Shown: positions 13,523-27,083, counted from the stretch's first letter. The stretch: DNA of 64,000 nt from Phocoena phocoena (GCF_963924675.1 NC_089228.1:96260394-96324393), one strand, 5' to 3'. Made by a program: numbers and translations. Notes: generated from the sequence alone by a model not told the origin.

Positions 13523-13532
13523 CAGGAATTCT

Positions 13533-13742
13533 TTTTTTTTTTTTTTTTTCTGTTACGCGGGCCTCTCACTGTTGTGGCCTCTCCCGTTGCGGGGCACAGG
13601 CTCCGGACGTGCAGGCTCAGCGGCCGTGGCTCACGGGCCCAGCCGCTCCGCGGCATGTGAGATCTTCCCGGACCGGGGCACTAACCCACGTCCCCTGCAT
13701 CGGCAGGTGGACTCTCAACCACTGCTCCACCAGGGAAGCCCT
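13533..13742 (-). repeat. Cetacean tRNA-derived SINE, antisense
   Basis: Poly-T at the left and GGGAAGCC at the right. The duplication CAGGAATTCT flanks it at 13523-13532 and 13743-13752. It inserted at the edge of an L1 fragment that itself sits in a MER-type element. Confidence 0.95.
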
Positions 13743-13752
13743 CAGGAATTCT

Positions 13753-15422
13753 GATATGGAGAGGAGCTGAGGGTAGCACAAACCACACTTTGGAAGGCAT
13801 ATGGTCTATTACGGCCAGACGGAGATAATTACTGATGGACAGGGAAACCGAGTGCCAGAGAAGGTTAGTGACTTATTCAAGACCACACGGTAAAGTCATG
13901 GCGTGGCCTGCATTTCTGGGAGAGGAGTGGGGAAGGCTGGGGTCACAGTCATTCATGCTGGCCCATGGTGGGGTGTCCCAGGCCCAGGGCCAGCCCCAGG
14001 CTGCCGTGCCTCCAGGACAACACCCTGATTAACAGGATGGGGCCCCTGGTGTCCGAGAGAAAGTGAGGGAGGGAAAGCACCTGCTGTCTCTCTGCAGCGG
14101 CCAGGCCTCAGCAGACCCACGGCCCTGAGGACTCACTGGTGACCCCAAGTCAGCTCCCACCCTCATTTTTCTCCTGACTGGACAGTTCATTCCAGCCACT
14201 GAGCTGCTCCACAGGGGATGTCGAGCTCACTGCTGGGCTGACAGAGAAATGTCACCTGCACATTGTTACCCGGTGGAATGCCTCTTCCCCACGTGTCAAA
14301 TGAACAAGTGAATCAGCTGACAAATGGCCCAGGTGGGGACACAGCCAGGCGCCCAGCCTCCGGCTCCACTTCCAGGCAGGCGGCATTTTGGTGGCACCTC
14401 AAGCAGAACTTTCTTTCTCCACCTCGACAGACCCAAACAGCTGATAAATCACCGGAGCGAGTTGCCGCCGTCCTGATGAACTTTGATCTTCCCAAGAGTC
14501 CATTTATCACCGATGAGTGGACCTCCCATGGATGAGGCTGCAGAGAGAGAAGGGATGTCAATTCTCCCCGGAACAGAGCAGAGTCTCTGCAGCCCCCGCC
14601 CCTCACCCCTCAACAAAAGGTGACACTGAGTGACCAGAGTCCTCCGGCCTCTGGCCCCAAGACCAGAATCCCAGGGGAGACAGGACTTGAGCCAGCCCTC
14701 CAGGGGAGTCTGTGTCCTGCATCACACATCTTTACCATGGCAACACACAAGGGCTCCCACCTCCAATTCCACTCAGTCCCCTTGAAGTCCCTGACAACTC
14801 TCGTCTACTCCCAGTATGGATCAGAGAGATGGGGTGTTGGGGATGCAGGGGTCCCCAGCTTCACTCCAAGAGCCTCTCCTAGCCTTAGAGGCTCACTGTG
14901 AGAGGAAGCAGATGGTGAGGTATTTCTCATGCCTGTTGGGGTCCTGCTGTACAACGACCCTGGGCAAGCCCTTCATCCTCTGGGCTTCTGTTTCCTTATT
15001 TGTAAATCAAAGGGTTTGGGAGCCTTTCAGTTCACTTCCAGCTTTGTAGGTTACAAGTCCGCCCCTCCCATGTCAGAGACCTTGAATTTGTTTTTTTTGT
15101 TGTTTCCTACTGGGTGCAGATCCAAGAAGGGCAAAGTTCTAGCAATCATTCCAGGCAGGAGGGTAGAAACCTGTTTATAAGATTCTTAATGGTAAAGCCC
15201 TTACCTTGTTTATCTTTGCATCATTGGGACAAAACAGGTGTTCAATAAATGCTTGTGCAACTCATCTGAAAAACATGGCCTATTCCTGACCTGCTAGTCT
15301 ATTCAAAGGAACCATGTGTAGCCACCAATAAAAATGTAAAAGTAATGACAATCATTAATATGTCCCTTGAGGAAGTTTTAGGGAGGAAGTCTAATTCACA
15401 GCCCTCAGAAATCCTTCCTAAA
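13753..15422. other. Non-genic, MIR and L2 remnants
   Basis: No supported gene. 13743-13800 may complete the split MER-type element. 14930-15015 is a MIR (CTGGGCAAGCCCTTCATCCTCTGGGCTTCTGTTTCC). 15180-15262 is an L2-like 3' end (TTCAATAAATGCTTG). 14250-14640 is GC-rich and has CAGCTG and GATA-type motifs but no gene. Confidence 0.5.
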
Positions 15423-15534
15423 ACCGTGCTCCGCAACGGGAGCTGTGCTCCGTCTGGAGCCTGTGCTCCGTAATGGGAGGGGCCGCAGCAGTGAGAGGCC
15501 CGTGTACCGCCAAAAAAATAAAAAATAAAAAAAT
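15423..15534 (+). repeat. Cetacean SINE, short truncated and rearranged copy
   Basis: Only the 3' third is present. The GTGCTCCG-containing segment occurs three times in a row (15427, 15442 and 15462), so it is internally rearranged. It ends in an A/T tail. Confidence 0.85.
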
Positions 15535-17769
15535 TCCCGTCTGTTTCTCGCCAGCTCCCTTCCACACCTGCTACTCATGAACCTCTTACACTGTAAAAGT
15601 CGGATGCAAGCAAAGACCACATTTCCTTTGCCTACTTGGGGGGGTAAGAACCGGGAGAGCAAAGGAAAAATTGTTTCTAGGAGACCAGGGCTGAGGGAAG
15701 GGCTGGAGAGAAGTATAAGAGGAAAGATTAGGATGCCCTAGTTATTAACTTTTTTCTCTCTTATTGAGTGAGTGTCAGTGTCAGTGGACAGATACCGGGC
15801 TGTCGACATCATCAGTTTTGTAGATCTGTTGCCCACACGTCAACAGTTTTGAAGGAGCTACCTAGGTGCTCTGATGTCCAAAAGAGTCAGAAAGTTTTCC
15901 CAGCCTCTGTCAACTGTAAGATCTATTATTCTAAATACACACCTTCATTGCCTTAAGTCTCAGAGGCTTCTGGGCTTCCATCGGTCAAATAACAAAGGAA
16001 GCAATGTGACCAGTAACTTTCCGGGGACCCTAGACAGTTACCCAGCGTCTCCAGGGTTCTGTTAAATTGAAAGCACAGGATTGGGTGAGGAAGGATGACG
16101 ACACACGATTCCACCAGAACGGGCTGCAAGAACGGGCTTGGGAACGTTTTTAACGCTTAGTTTCAGACCGTTCCTGCATTAAGTGGAGACATTTAGAGCT
16201 ATCGTGAGGTTTCAATCAAATAATAAAATATAAACATTTAGCAAAAGTCTTGGTCCATAGAAAGCTGTTATTATTAATACTATGATTACTGTTAATGTCG
16301 TGAGTCTCCAATGTTGCTTTGAGCTTGAATGGCCCATGGATCTCTAGGTGTTGTCTGACTCAAACTAGGAGCTACCTAGGTGAAGATGGTAAGTAAAGTG
16401 AGTATGGGTAGCCAGAATTTACGTATGACAGTGTCTGGAATGGAAGAGGTCTCATTAAGCGGGCGCTTGATTAAGTAGTCCATCAATTCTAATTGGAAAG
16501 AGAACTACACAGGAGGAAATAAACATTCAACACTAAATTAGTACTGGACGAGTCCCCACTTCACCTGTCAAAAGGTAAATTTTCCCTGTAGGAAAGTGAC
16601 AAGGAAACTGTGGTATCAGCTGGCAACCGATACCACAACACTGCCTAGGTGAGGGGTGTGGGATGAAGACCCAGAGACAAACCCTTCATTCTTTCCCTGC
16701 CGTGCTTAGGGCATCTCTGTGGCCTCGTGCCAAGCAGGTGAAATGTAGTTGCTTGTAAGAGCTTCAAGGACTGTTTCTAGGTTCTTTCAGGTTTAAGGCC
16801 AGGGCTGCGTGACTGCGGAAGCAATTTCAAGTGATTTCTTGACTTCCAGCTGTTTCTCTGTTTGCTCTTGTGTTATGGCTACTAGTAAAAACTCCTCCTT
16901 TGTTTATTTGTTTGTCAGTAGGTATGTGAGATTAGGTCAGCTCTCAGCCAGGCTCTGCCCTGAAGGACTCGGCTGGGAAAGGGTTCACTTTACCACCAGG
17001 GACCCACCGGGAAAGTCTGGATGTGGTCTTTCCTCATTCCAGCCCAAAGAAGCAAAAAGGGAAGAAACATACAAATAAGGGACTTTTGAAAGCAGGGAAG
17101 ATCGAAAGATTGGCCTGAGAAAATAGGGCAGTTGGAAAACCTGGGCTGTTGAGAAAAGGCAAAATCCCTGAGTTAATCGCAGAAGAGGACAGATCTCCAT
17201 CCGCTTCTGCGGGGAGGAAACCTAGGGTGGGATTGGCATCGACTCACATTTTCTTCTCTGACCTCTCTCCAGGGCTGAGGGAGCAGCCCTTGAGAGGCTC
17301 AGTTAATCAATCCACCTAAGGTAGAGGCCAGGGAGTGAAAACAGTCAACGGTGAGAAGGGAGAAGAACTAGGTGTCTGATTCATAACCACTTCCCTTCGT
17401 GTGAAGGTTAGGGTAATGGCCTCTCCCCACTTTAGTGTTCTCAAGCAGACTTTGGATACCTTCTCTCTTCCCAGAGCCCAGATGTCTTACAGGTGAGCTC
17501 TGATGTGGAAACAACAGGAGGTGTGGGAAAGGAGTGGGACTGTGTGTGTTTGCATGAGTGCGTTTAGCTTCGGGCCTTGGGAATTGGCAAGATGGGGGGA
17601 AGGAAGGAGAGCAAAATCTTTGGAAGGTATTTCTTGTACCTGCAGATTGTGCTCTGAATCTCCTCCACTGTGGATTGGGATGGGGATGAGGGAGCGAGGG
17701 GGCGCTGGGGAATAAATCTTGTGTGAGAACAACAACAAAAAATGTCTCCTATGAGATAACAGGTTCTAG
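15535..17769. other. Non-genic, unrecognised
   Basis: No gene, RNA or named repeat could be supported in this stretch. Open frames in it are short and lack recognisable domains. Confidence 0.4.
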
Positions 17770-18020
17770 TGAACAGAACAAGGGCTTTGGAGTCTTGGCT
17801 ACAACTCTCTCTGTTTACTAGTTATGTGAGCTATGGCAAATGATTTAACTTCTCTTAGGCTCTCTTTCATTACCTATAAATAATAATAATAATAAATTAA
17901 AAGAAGAAGAAGAAGATATGTATTACAGGGCTATTGAACATTAAATCTGAGATAAGAGATGACTTGTACTTGGCACAGTGTCTGGCCTAGGGCAACCCTC
18001 AATCAAAGTTATTTATTGAA
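17770..18020 (+). repeat. MIR SINE (ancient)
   Basis: GGGCTTTGGAGTCTTGGCT, CTAGTTATGTGAGCTATGGCAAATGATTTAACTTCTC and GGCACAGTGTCTGGCC follow the MIR consensus. An (AAT)n/(GAA)n microsatellite at 17880-17915 has grown inside it. Confidence 0.85.
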
Positions 18021-18281
18021 CACCATTTAATAAACTGGCCCTTTTAGACTGGCCCTTCACATTGAATGCTCCTAGGCTTGCAAGAACTTTTTGGTTGGAC
18101 TTCACATGTGACCTTCCAGAAAGGAAGCAAACCTAGCAGCCTATTAGCGTATAGTGGGCCAATTTCTGTGGTTAAGTAAATAAGTTACTCACTAAAAACA
18201 TGAAAGCTACTCTGGGAGCATTCTGGTTGTTATTTGGAATTACAGGAGTAATATAATAATTGTCATAAGAATAAACATACT

Positions 18282-18625
18282 GGGACTTCCCTGGTGGCGC
18301 ACTGGTTAAGAACCCGCCTGCCAATGCAGGGGACACGGGTTCCAGCCCTGGTCTAGGAAGATCTCACATGCCGCGGAGCAACTAAGCCCGTGCGCCACAA
18401 GTACTGAGCCTGCGCTCTAGAGCCTGCGAGCCACAACAACTGAAGCCCGCGCACCTAGAGCCCGTGCTCCGCAACAAGAGAAGCCACCACAATGAGAAGC
18501 CCGCGCACCGCAACGAAGAGTAGCCCCTGCTCACCGCAACTAGAGAAAGCCCATGGGCAGCAACGAAGATCCAACACAGCCAAAAATAAATAAATAAAAT
18601 ATAAATAAATTTATTTTTTTAAAGA
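18282..18625 (+). repeat. Long, older form of the cetartiodactyl tRNA-derived SINE (CHR-1-like)
   Basis: It starts GGGACTTCCCTGGTGGCGCACTGGTTAAGAACCCGCC. It is longer than the other copies and has several degenerate repeats of the CCGCAAC-AGAGAAGCCC type before an AAATAAATAAAT tail. The duplication AAGAATAAACATACT flanks it at 18267-18281 and 18626-18640. Confidence 0.93.
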
Positions 18626-18640
18626 AAGAATAAACATACT

Positions 18641-20137
18641 AATCCAGACAAATAAGTGAAACCTCTAGGGTTTTATTATTCAATTCCAAGTAATTAGAAG
18701 TGCCTGAATCTTTAAACATAGAGTAACAAGAAGTGGAATCAAAAGGCTGGGATTTTCCCTGAGCTTTTTTAGGGATACTTTAGGGTAAATCCTGTGCTTC
18801 AGATTCTAGATGTATCAGATTCCAATACACAAGTTGAAAAATGTGTCTTGAAGTGGGAATTATTTCTCTCAGAGGCCAAATTGCTAAGGAAGCATTTGAT
18901 ACTCTGCCTTAAGGGATTAAAGACTATTTCCTGGAGGAATATAACAACCAGTTTTTAGTTTACCATTCACAATGTCATTCATTCATTCGTTCAAGCATTC
19001 CATTCATCATAAAAAGAGCGTTTATCAAATTGAAATGTTACATATATTATTTCCTTATATTAAACATCAGTAGTACGGAAAAAAAAGAGCATTTATCTAC
19101 TCTATTTCAGGCACCATGCAAGATGTTGGAGATACAAACCTGAACTGGACAGGAACTAGACATGGTTTCTGCCCTCAAGGCGCCTGTGCATGAGTCAGGA
19201 GTAGAAGCCCACAGAGTTAAAGGGCTTAATGTGACAAAGCAGGACAATGGGTATGGGGTACGCTGCTGTGGCAGCTGAGGGGAGGTGCCCTCGAATAGAG
19301 GCATTAGGAAAGTCTTGAGAATTCATGAAATCGCTTTTGAGTTGGTTCTTAAAGAATAAGTGGGGTTTGTTAGGTAGAAAAGAGGAAACATGGAAATCCA
19401 GGCAGACAGAACCGTCCGAAGGTATAAACCACAATAGATGTTCCAGGTACAGCATTATGTGGATTTGTGCCAAGTGGGACATGGGACTGGGAATATGGGT
19501 AGCTGGAATTCACTGTGAGAAGTTTAGAATGCCATCCTAAGCGAGAAAGAAGAAGAAACACGTGTAAAATGGAAGAGAGGAGTTAGGTCCAGGGAAAGGA
19601 GGACTTTCTCTCAAGACAAAAATACTCAGACATTGGTAGAATTAGGAGAGGGGCATCTCAGACTATGAATCATTCCTTGATGAACCCCAGGACCAGAGAT
19701 GAATTGTGCTGTGTGATTTCTTAGCCTTCCCTGGTCCTCCATATATGTGTTTATGCAAGTTTTTGAAGGTAGGTTGGAGATTTAATAGCAGGTGCAAAAA
19801 AAGTCAACCTAAGGTGGGGAAGGGGATTATATTTTGCCTGGTGTGAGATGTTATGGAACGAGTGCATATTTCATTTGTTTTAATTATTAAACACAAGTTT
19901 TTATATTTTCTAATTCAAGAAATTTTATACTTTCAATTTAAGAGTCAAATATGTTAGTGTTTAAAATATGAAAATGAAGGCTTGAAGAAGGAAATAAAGC
20001 TTTCTATGTGGATTCTGATATAATACATGTGAGGTGCTCTTTCGTTATCGACTTTCTACTTGGGCTTTTGTGCTTAGAAATGGTTTCCCTTTCAAGAGAT
20101 CAGATAAAAGTGATCCTCTTCTATTTTCTTACAATTC
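18641..20137. other. Non-genic, traces of an ancient repeat
   Basis: No supported gene. 19085-19560 resembles the ancient mammalian repeat with a 'gccctcaaggagc' type segment. The rest is unrecognised. Confidence 0.4.
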
Positions 20138-20344
20138 TTTTATTTTATTTTTTCGGTACGCGGGCCTCTCACTGCTGTGGCCTCTCCCGTTGCGGAGCAC
20201 AGGCTCCGGACGCGCAGGCTCAGCGGCCATGGCTCACGGGCCCAGCCACTCCGCGGCATGTGGGATCTTCCCGGACCGGGGCACTAACGCGTGTCCCCTG
20301 CATCGGCAGGCGGACTCTCAACCGCTGCGCCACCAGGGAAGCCC
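20138..20344 (-). repeat. Cetacean tRNA-derived SINE, antisense
   Basis: T-rich left side, then GGTACGCGGGCCTCTCACTG and on to GCCACCAGGGAAGCCC. A short duplication (TCTTTTAT) is possible but weak. Confidence 0.93.
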
Positions 20345-22665
20345 TCTTTTATGTTTTTCATTTTCATGTTTAACTCTGAAGTCCAGATTGAATTTATTTT
20401 TATGAATGATCTTAGGTAAGGTAAAGTCATGGTACATTTATGAGCCTTGGACCTCTTTTTTCCCATTAAACTGTTTGTTTATTTTTTCATCATGTCATTA
20501 GTTTTGGCCATTTCCTGTTTTTGTAGTTATCAACAGTAGGACATGCATTTCCTGGGTAGTTTTCTTGCATTCATAATAAAGTACCATTGCTAAAGCCAAT
20601 CCTTCTGCTCTTGTTATTTCTGTCCCCAAACTTGGCCTTTTGCCCCACTGGCCACCTCCTTGACTCATGGAACCTTTGCTAGCAGCTTAGAAACTGAAAG
20701 CAGGGCCTGTCAAAGGGGCCCCCATTTGGGTTCCTTGGGAAGATTTGCAGCAATAGTCAGGTATCTGTGTGACATATTCCTGTGCTTATCTGGGGAACTT
20801 CCAAGCTGAGGATGGGGTGAGACTATCCCCAAAGGTTATCTCACATCCACCCCTTGAGCAATACAGACCTCCACTCGTTCCCTAAGCAAACATTGTGCGC
20901 CAGATACAGGGATGCATGAGCGGCTGTCCCTGCCCCCAAGGTCCTCACTCGCCTTCTAGAATGTTCCAGAGGAGCTGCCGAGCTGAGCTACCTCATGGGC
21001 TGAGATCATGGGAATCTCCCCAATCTCATTCAATTGACTCAACAAATATTTGTTAACCTCCTACTGTTTGCCAAGAACTGTGCTGGGTGCTGGGCTACAA
21101 GACCTCAAGGAGCTGACTGCCCAGCGAAAAACAGATAAATAAATAGGTGGTTCCACTACAGTGCGACAGAGCTAAAGTGGGTGAAAGCTCAGGCCTCAGA
21201 TGTTATGGGTTTCTGGGTTATTCTTTCTCGCCTGCCAAGGACTTATCAGCTATGTTAACCAAAGCATTTCTTTTGTATTCAAAGCAACAGAAACTTCATT
21301 GTACTCTAGCTCACTCCCTTCAGACCCAACTGTTAGAGTTACAGAGGAACGCTGCTAAGGTGGGTGAATGGATGGATGAAAAACTGACTCAAAGGATTAC
21401 GAGAAGTAAGGAATGAGGGAATGATTTAGTCCTCTCAACCAGGAATTTCATTGGCTACTTGGCCTCAGAGCAGTCAACGCCAAGAGCAGCAGCCTGGGAA
21501 GAGATAACACAACCCAGGCAGGTTATAAATGTCTTTTCCTTTTATCCCAGTGACCCAAATCCATGGGCCCCACTGATGTTTGTTTTGGGTTCTTTGCTCT
21601 GAAGCCTGGGGCAGCTCTTGTGTGGTTGGCTGTTTAGCTGATGAATCTTTTAATGGACGAATTAGCAAACTTCTTATGTGGTCACCTGATATGTCAAACA
21701 ACTTTCAGCCACACACAAAAATCTGGAGAATCAGCTTTATTTTAAAACCCCCAAACTTTAAGCAACCAAATCTTGATCATTCTATGATAAAATCTTGGAA
21801 TAATCTGAGCTCCCTTTGTCTGCCCATTTTCCTATTAGGAAAGGAAGAGAAAAGACATAGAAGGAAAGTAAAATGTAAGTTATGAATTTAGCTACTTTTT
21901 AGCAGTCTTTCAAGCAGGTTGGTTGAAGGAAATTAAAATGAGGTTTTGATATTGTTTCATTTTGTTTTTTATTTTTATGTCCCTCCCTTCTTCCTGGGAC
22001 CCTTAATGAGCTTCCTTATCATCCCCTTGAAATATTCTCTTACATCCTCTTTTTTTTTTTTTCCCCAGCAACTACTTCAAATCTTCTTGCAGTCTCCTTT
22101 GAAGTTCTAACACTTGAACCTCCTTCCCCAAAGAAATAAGTCTGCTTATGTTTAACATTGATAATTCACGCTTTTAACCACACAGTATTGTCATTCTAAC
22201 ATGGCGGTTGGGGTAAGGTGGGGAGGTATATATGCAAGTGACCCCCTCCTGTTGCTACCCTGTCTGCTCTCATTCCTCTTGGATATTTTTAGTCATTCCC
22301 TGAGCTCCAGTCTGCCAGGTGTATATTAAGGTACAGTGTCACACGCTACTACACTGTCAAAGATAATTAGAATCTAGTTTTTGGAGCTTTCTTTTTTTCC
22401 TTCAATTCATTACTGCTTAGAGTAACTCTCAGCTCTACTCAAGGCTATACGTGGGCTTCTGTGAGAGAGAAAATCGCAGAGAGAAAGGTTTCCAAGCAAC
22501 AAAATTTCTAGATTCATTTAGTGTTTCCCAAGCCTCGATTTCTTCACATATAAAATAGAGAGAATCCCCACCTGAGAATGCTATTGTGAGAAGTGGGGAG
22601 AACACATGGAAAGGGCCTTCTACTGAGCTTAGTGAGGGGAGGCACTCAACAATCAGTGGACATTA
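20345..22665. other. Non-genic, old repeats
   Basis: No supported gene. 21030-21145 (CAACAAATATTTGTTAACCTCCTACTGTTTGCCAAGAACTGTGCTGGGTGCTGGG) is an ancient dispersed repeat. 22535-22650 looks like a MIR 3' part. The remainder is unrecognised. Confidence 0.45.
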
Positions 22666-23491
22666 CAGCTGACCACTGAACAACATAGGTTTGGACTACA
22701 CGAGTCCACTTATACGTGGATTTTTTCAATAAATATATTGGACAATTTTTTGGAGATTTGCAGCAGTTTGAAAAAGACTTGCAGACAAATCATGTGGGCT
22801 AGAAATATCAAAAAAAATTAAGAAAAAGTTAGGTATGTCTTGAATGCATACATTATATGTAGATACTAGCTTATTTTATCATTTGCTACCATAAAATATG
22901 CACAAACCTATTATAAAAAGTTTAAATTTATCAAAACTTGTACACACACTTACAGACTGTACATGACCCCGTTGATTAGACTAGACTAGACTAGACTACC
23001 ATGGAAGCAGTCGGATTGCTGCCGCTCCGTTATCGATGCATGAATCATTATACCTGTAATAAAATACGAGTTTCTTTTCACATTATCTTTTCATTTTTAA
23101 TGTCTAGCATTAGTAATATGTATCACATTACAATGGTTTGTATCATGTAAGACAATACTAATGCAGGTACTGACAGACAATTCATCTTGTAAACAGATGA
23201 TGTACAGTTATGGTATCGATAAATACAATGCAGTGCTGTAAATGTATTTTCTCTTCCTTATGATTTTCTTAATAAAGTTTTCTTTTCTCTAGCTTACTTT
23301 ATTGTAAGAATGCAGTATCGAATACATATAACATACAAAATATGTGTTACTTGACCGTCTAGATTACTGGTAAGGTTTCCACTCAACAAAAATTAGACTA
23401 TTAGTAGTTAAGTTTGGGGGGAGTCAAAAGTTATATTTTTAACTGTGTACGTGGTCAGTTCTTAAGCCCCACATTGTTCAAGGGTCGGCTG
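22666..23491. mobile_element. Tigger/pogo-type DNA transposon (TcMar), non-autonomous
   Basis: The ends are imperfect inverted repeats: left CAGCTGACCACTGAACAACA and right (reverse complement) CAGCCGACCCTTGAACAA. TA dinucleotides at 22664-22665 and 23492-23493 are the target duplication. The interior (ATTTTCTCTTCCTTATGATTTTCTTAATAAAGTTTTC) matches the familiar Tigger-type repeat. No transposase frame remains. A GACTA pentanucleotide run lies at about 22975-22997. Confidence 0.9.
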
Positions 23492-23493
23492 TA

Positions 23494-26400
23494 TTATCAT
23501 TATCATGTATAACATTGTAGTGCCTTATTTTCTGAGATTTAAGCTGTGGTGCAAGTATCTGTGATCCAGCAAGAAAAAGATCCAAGCAACTGCTGTGTTT
23601 CTTCTCCCGGTTGGTGATACACAGTAGAAGGGACAGGAGAGAAGCAATCCCTAATGGAGAAAAAGCGAGCGAATTCTCACACCCTCATCCCTATTCCACC
23701 TGGCTGGTTTTTTATAGCATACTTACACCGAAATCCTTTCTTAGCTCCACTACTTGCTTTTCTTCTTTCCTCTTACTCTCCTTCATTCTCTGTTTTGCTC
23801 ATTGAGTTGTCACAACTACAGTTTCTTCTTTATGCTCCCAGCCTAAAGAGACCTTAGTCACCTGAACAGGAAGTGACCTGAGTCTCACAAGACGTGGAAG
23901 GACAGACAGGCCGATTGATGGATGACAGCACACACTTGCTTAACTTCCCCCCTGCCCACCCCACCCAGGGCTGCCTGGCTTGGAATTCCATTGTCCAGAG
24001 GCCACTTTTGCATCCCATCCCCAGGGAGGGGGGCCAGACCAACCCTTGCCCCTCTGTCTCCCTCAGGAAGGCTTGTTTAATAAAACAAAGTGCATCACCA
24101 ATGTGCCTTGTTCCAAGCCAAAAATAAAATGAATAAGATTATTTGAAAACAATTCCCCACCACTGTTGTTATGAATCCTCAAGGGAATCCTTAGGTGCTG
24201 GCTAGGTTTTCACTCTATTTCAAGTCTCTCTTCTACTCTATGGTCTCTCCCTATACAACCTCATTCATTCATCCGTTCATTCAACATTTATTTATTAATT
24301 ACCTACCTTGTACCGGGGACCACTGTAAGCTTTGGAGATATAACAACCGCAACAAAACCCCTACTCCTACAGATTTACATTCTAATGGGGTCAGGGGAGG
24401 GGAGTTGGCAGATAGTAAACAAACATATAAACTCTGTAAATTAAAGAGAGTCAGGTCAGGGGTGGGAAGTGAGAGTGCAGGAAAGCTCAGCCGGAAAGGG
24501 GAAACAGGGATGTCGGCAGCAAGGAGATGGCATTTGAGAAAAGAGGTCAAAGAAAGGAAAGAGGAGGCAGGCGGACTTCTGAAGGAAGAGCATCCCCGCC
24601 GAGCAAACAATGAATGCAAATGTACAGCCTGAAACAGTGCTTCAAGTGTTTGAGCAACGAGGAGAAGAAAATGAGATGACGATAGAGTAAGAATTAGGGG
24701 AGCGGCGGGAGATGAGCTCAGGAAAGAAGCCAGGGACCCATCCAGTAGGAGCTTGTTGGGTAAGGTTACGGAAGTGGATTTCATTTGAAATGAAACGGCT
24801 GCAATTGGAGAGTTCTGAACAGAATACAATCTGACATGTTTTAATACAATCATTTGGGCTGCTTGGTGGAACAAAACATTGGAGAGCAAGGGCAAAAGAG
24901 AGGAGACTATTCAGCAAACAGTGGATGGTGTTGTTCATCCTTGGTGGTAATGGAGTCCATACCAGCTGTGGTACTCACCCCTTCTTCCAGCAATCCAGAC
25001 AGAACTTCACAAGGGGTCTCAAATTCTTCACACACAAAAAAGCTATATAAACCTTTGTCTATTTTACTGAAGATTCCTTGGAGAGGCCTGAAGAGGGGGA
25101 ATAGTTATCTCACAAACACCACAGGAAGCCATATGGAAAGCTTTGACCGTTATGCTCCCCTGTGCTCCTCAATGGTACATAGCTCTCTTCTCCCTCCTGG
25201 ATCCCCATTCCCCATAGACTTAAGATTTCCTTCCTCCCAACTGTGCCAAGATATCCATCTCTGCTGCAGTTTCTGCGCTCAAAAAGCACATAATAAAATC
25301 TCCCACAGAGTTTGGAAAATAAAGCCCCCCATCAGTTAACAAGGTCTACTCTTCCCTCAAGGCAATGCAGAAACCATCCATGGTTATGTCAGTATATTTT
25401 TGCAATTTTACTCCCTGCCCCAAATAGTTGCTCCAAACAAAGAATTTTCTCCAAAAAGAATTTGGCTAATTGAGATTTTCTACATCTGGCCACACCTATA
25501 TTTAGTATATATTTCTTTCAGTCTTATGAAACTCTTTATGACAACGTGCTTCAGTAGACTAAAACTTCCTGAGAACATGCATCCCATCTCACCCCACACC
25601 TCCGGCATTACTAGCACATGCCTGTCACTTAGCAAACATCAGTGGAATAGAACCAAATGGACTGAAGTCTTTATCTTGTTATCTTTTTATGAACCACACT
25701 ATATAGATTTGGAGCTGATGGGTTGATGTTTTTCCGAGTCTTGTACACTGCATGTGAACTAAGAACCCGGGATTTCAAAGTGGAGTGTGGAAGTTTAAGT
25801 ATCAACTGTTCTTGTCTGAGACAGTAATAAAATCCTCACTTCTTCTCTTCCTTCTTCCCTTCATTCCTGGAGTGTGTGCACAGGTTCCTAAGCCTTCCTC
25901 TTGCTTTGCCAGTTCAAGCGCCTGCAGTATTCTTGGGGGAAGGGGAAGGAATATCAGTGTTCCGTGGAAAATGGAAACTTCTCAGGGGTGGGGACCTACT
26001 GGCTCCATGTTCTTCCGTTCAGTACCTGGGACGTGTTTCTCTTACCACTGCACCAGGATACACACTTTCCCGGAAATTTGTCTAATTACACTGAACAGAA
26101 TATGCGTGGATTAATTTGGTAAGTCCCTGTGACCTATGTGCATCCGGTTACAGAACTTTGTATGAAGGGTGCCCAGTAACTACTGTGGATCGGCTGCCAT
26201 GTATTCTACTTTCACCGCCTCTCCCTCAACAGCTCTTTGAATGGAGAGTTGAGGGTGGAAGGCAGCCACAAGGCAGCAGTATAAGAAGCCAAAGAGGTGA
26301 GCTGTGACCAACACACAAGCTCATCTGTGAGACCGATCTTTAAAAAAGCAAACTGTGATGTATAGAGGATCTCTAGCATCTAGCCTGATCTATATGTAAT

Positions 26401-26843
26401 GCCAGGCTTTAAAATCTAGTTTGTCAATATTACTATGTATTTTATACTAAATAAAAAACAACAAGCCACCTTAATGAGTCATTGCATTCTATGGTGGGTC
26501 GATTATGAGTTACATGAGGGTTAAAGGGTGGGTGCAACTAACTTATTATTCCCCAGGATAATCTCGCACACTCTCTGTCTCTTGGCAGGTGCTTGAGTTA
26601 ACTTTTCTGAGTGAATGAATAATCATCCTCTGTGTTCTTCCTCCAGGTTGGCTTTATCTTGCTAATTGTAGAGAAATTATGCTCCATCATGTTCTTTAAG
26701 ATAGTTTGGGGAAGAAAAATCTCACAATATTCTTTAGTCAACATCAAGTGCCTAGTCACTCTTCCTGCCGGGAGTCTTTATTACTCTCTTCCAAGTCTCA
26801 GCAGTTACTGTATGTTTAAAGATTGTCATATTGTCACCCCATT
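23494..26843. other. Non-genic, old repeats
   Basis: No supported gene. 24255-24880 is a long copy of the ancient repeat (TTCATTCAACATTTATTTATTAATTACCTACCTTG at its start, AAGGAAGAGCATCC in the middle). The long open frames at 24299-24895 are an accident of that repeat. The remainder is unrecognised. Confidence 0.5.
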
Positions 26844-26859
26844 CCTGTTCCTTTTTCTT

Positions 26860-27083
26860 TTTTTTTTTTTTTTTTTTTTTGCATTACACGGGCCTCTCAC
26901 TGCTGTGGCCCTGTGGCCTCCCTCTCCCGTTGCGGAGCACAGGCTCTGGACGCACGGGTTCAGCGGCCATGGCTCACGGGCCCAGCCGCTCTGCGGCATG
27001 TGGGATCTTCCCGGACCGGGGCACGAACCCACGTCCCCTGCATCGGCAGGTGGACTCTCAACCACTGCGCCACCAGGGAAGCC
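26860..27083 (-). repeat. Cetacean tRNA-derived SINE, antisense, with internal duplication
   Basis: Flanked by CCTGTTCCTTTTTCTT at 26844-26859 and 27084-27099. It holds an extra CTGTGGCC unit and about ten added bases at 26903-26923 that other copies lack. Confidence 0.95.

Noticed and set aside
22666..23491. Possible short gene in an AT-rich block
   Set aside because: Terminal inverted repeats and TA flanks show it is a Tigger-type transposon without a transposase frame.
24299..24895. Minus-strand 198-codon frame
   Set aside because: It lies within an ancient dispersed repeat, and the Ser/Leu-rich product is typical of a chance frame.
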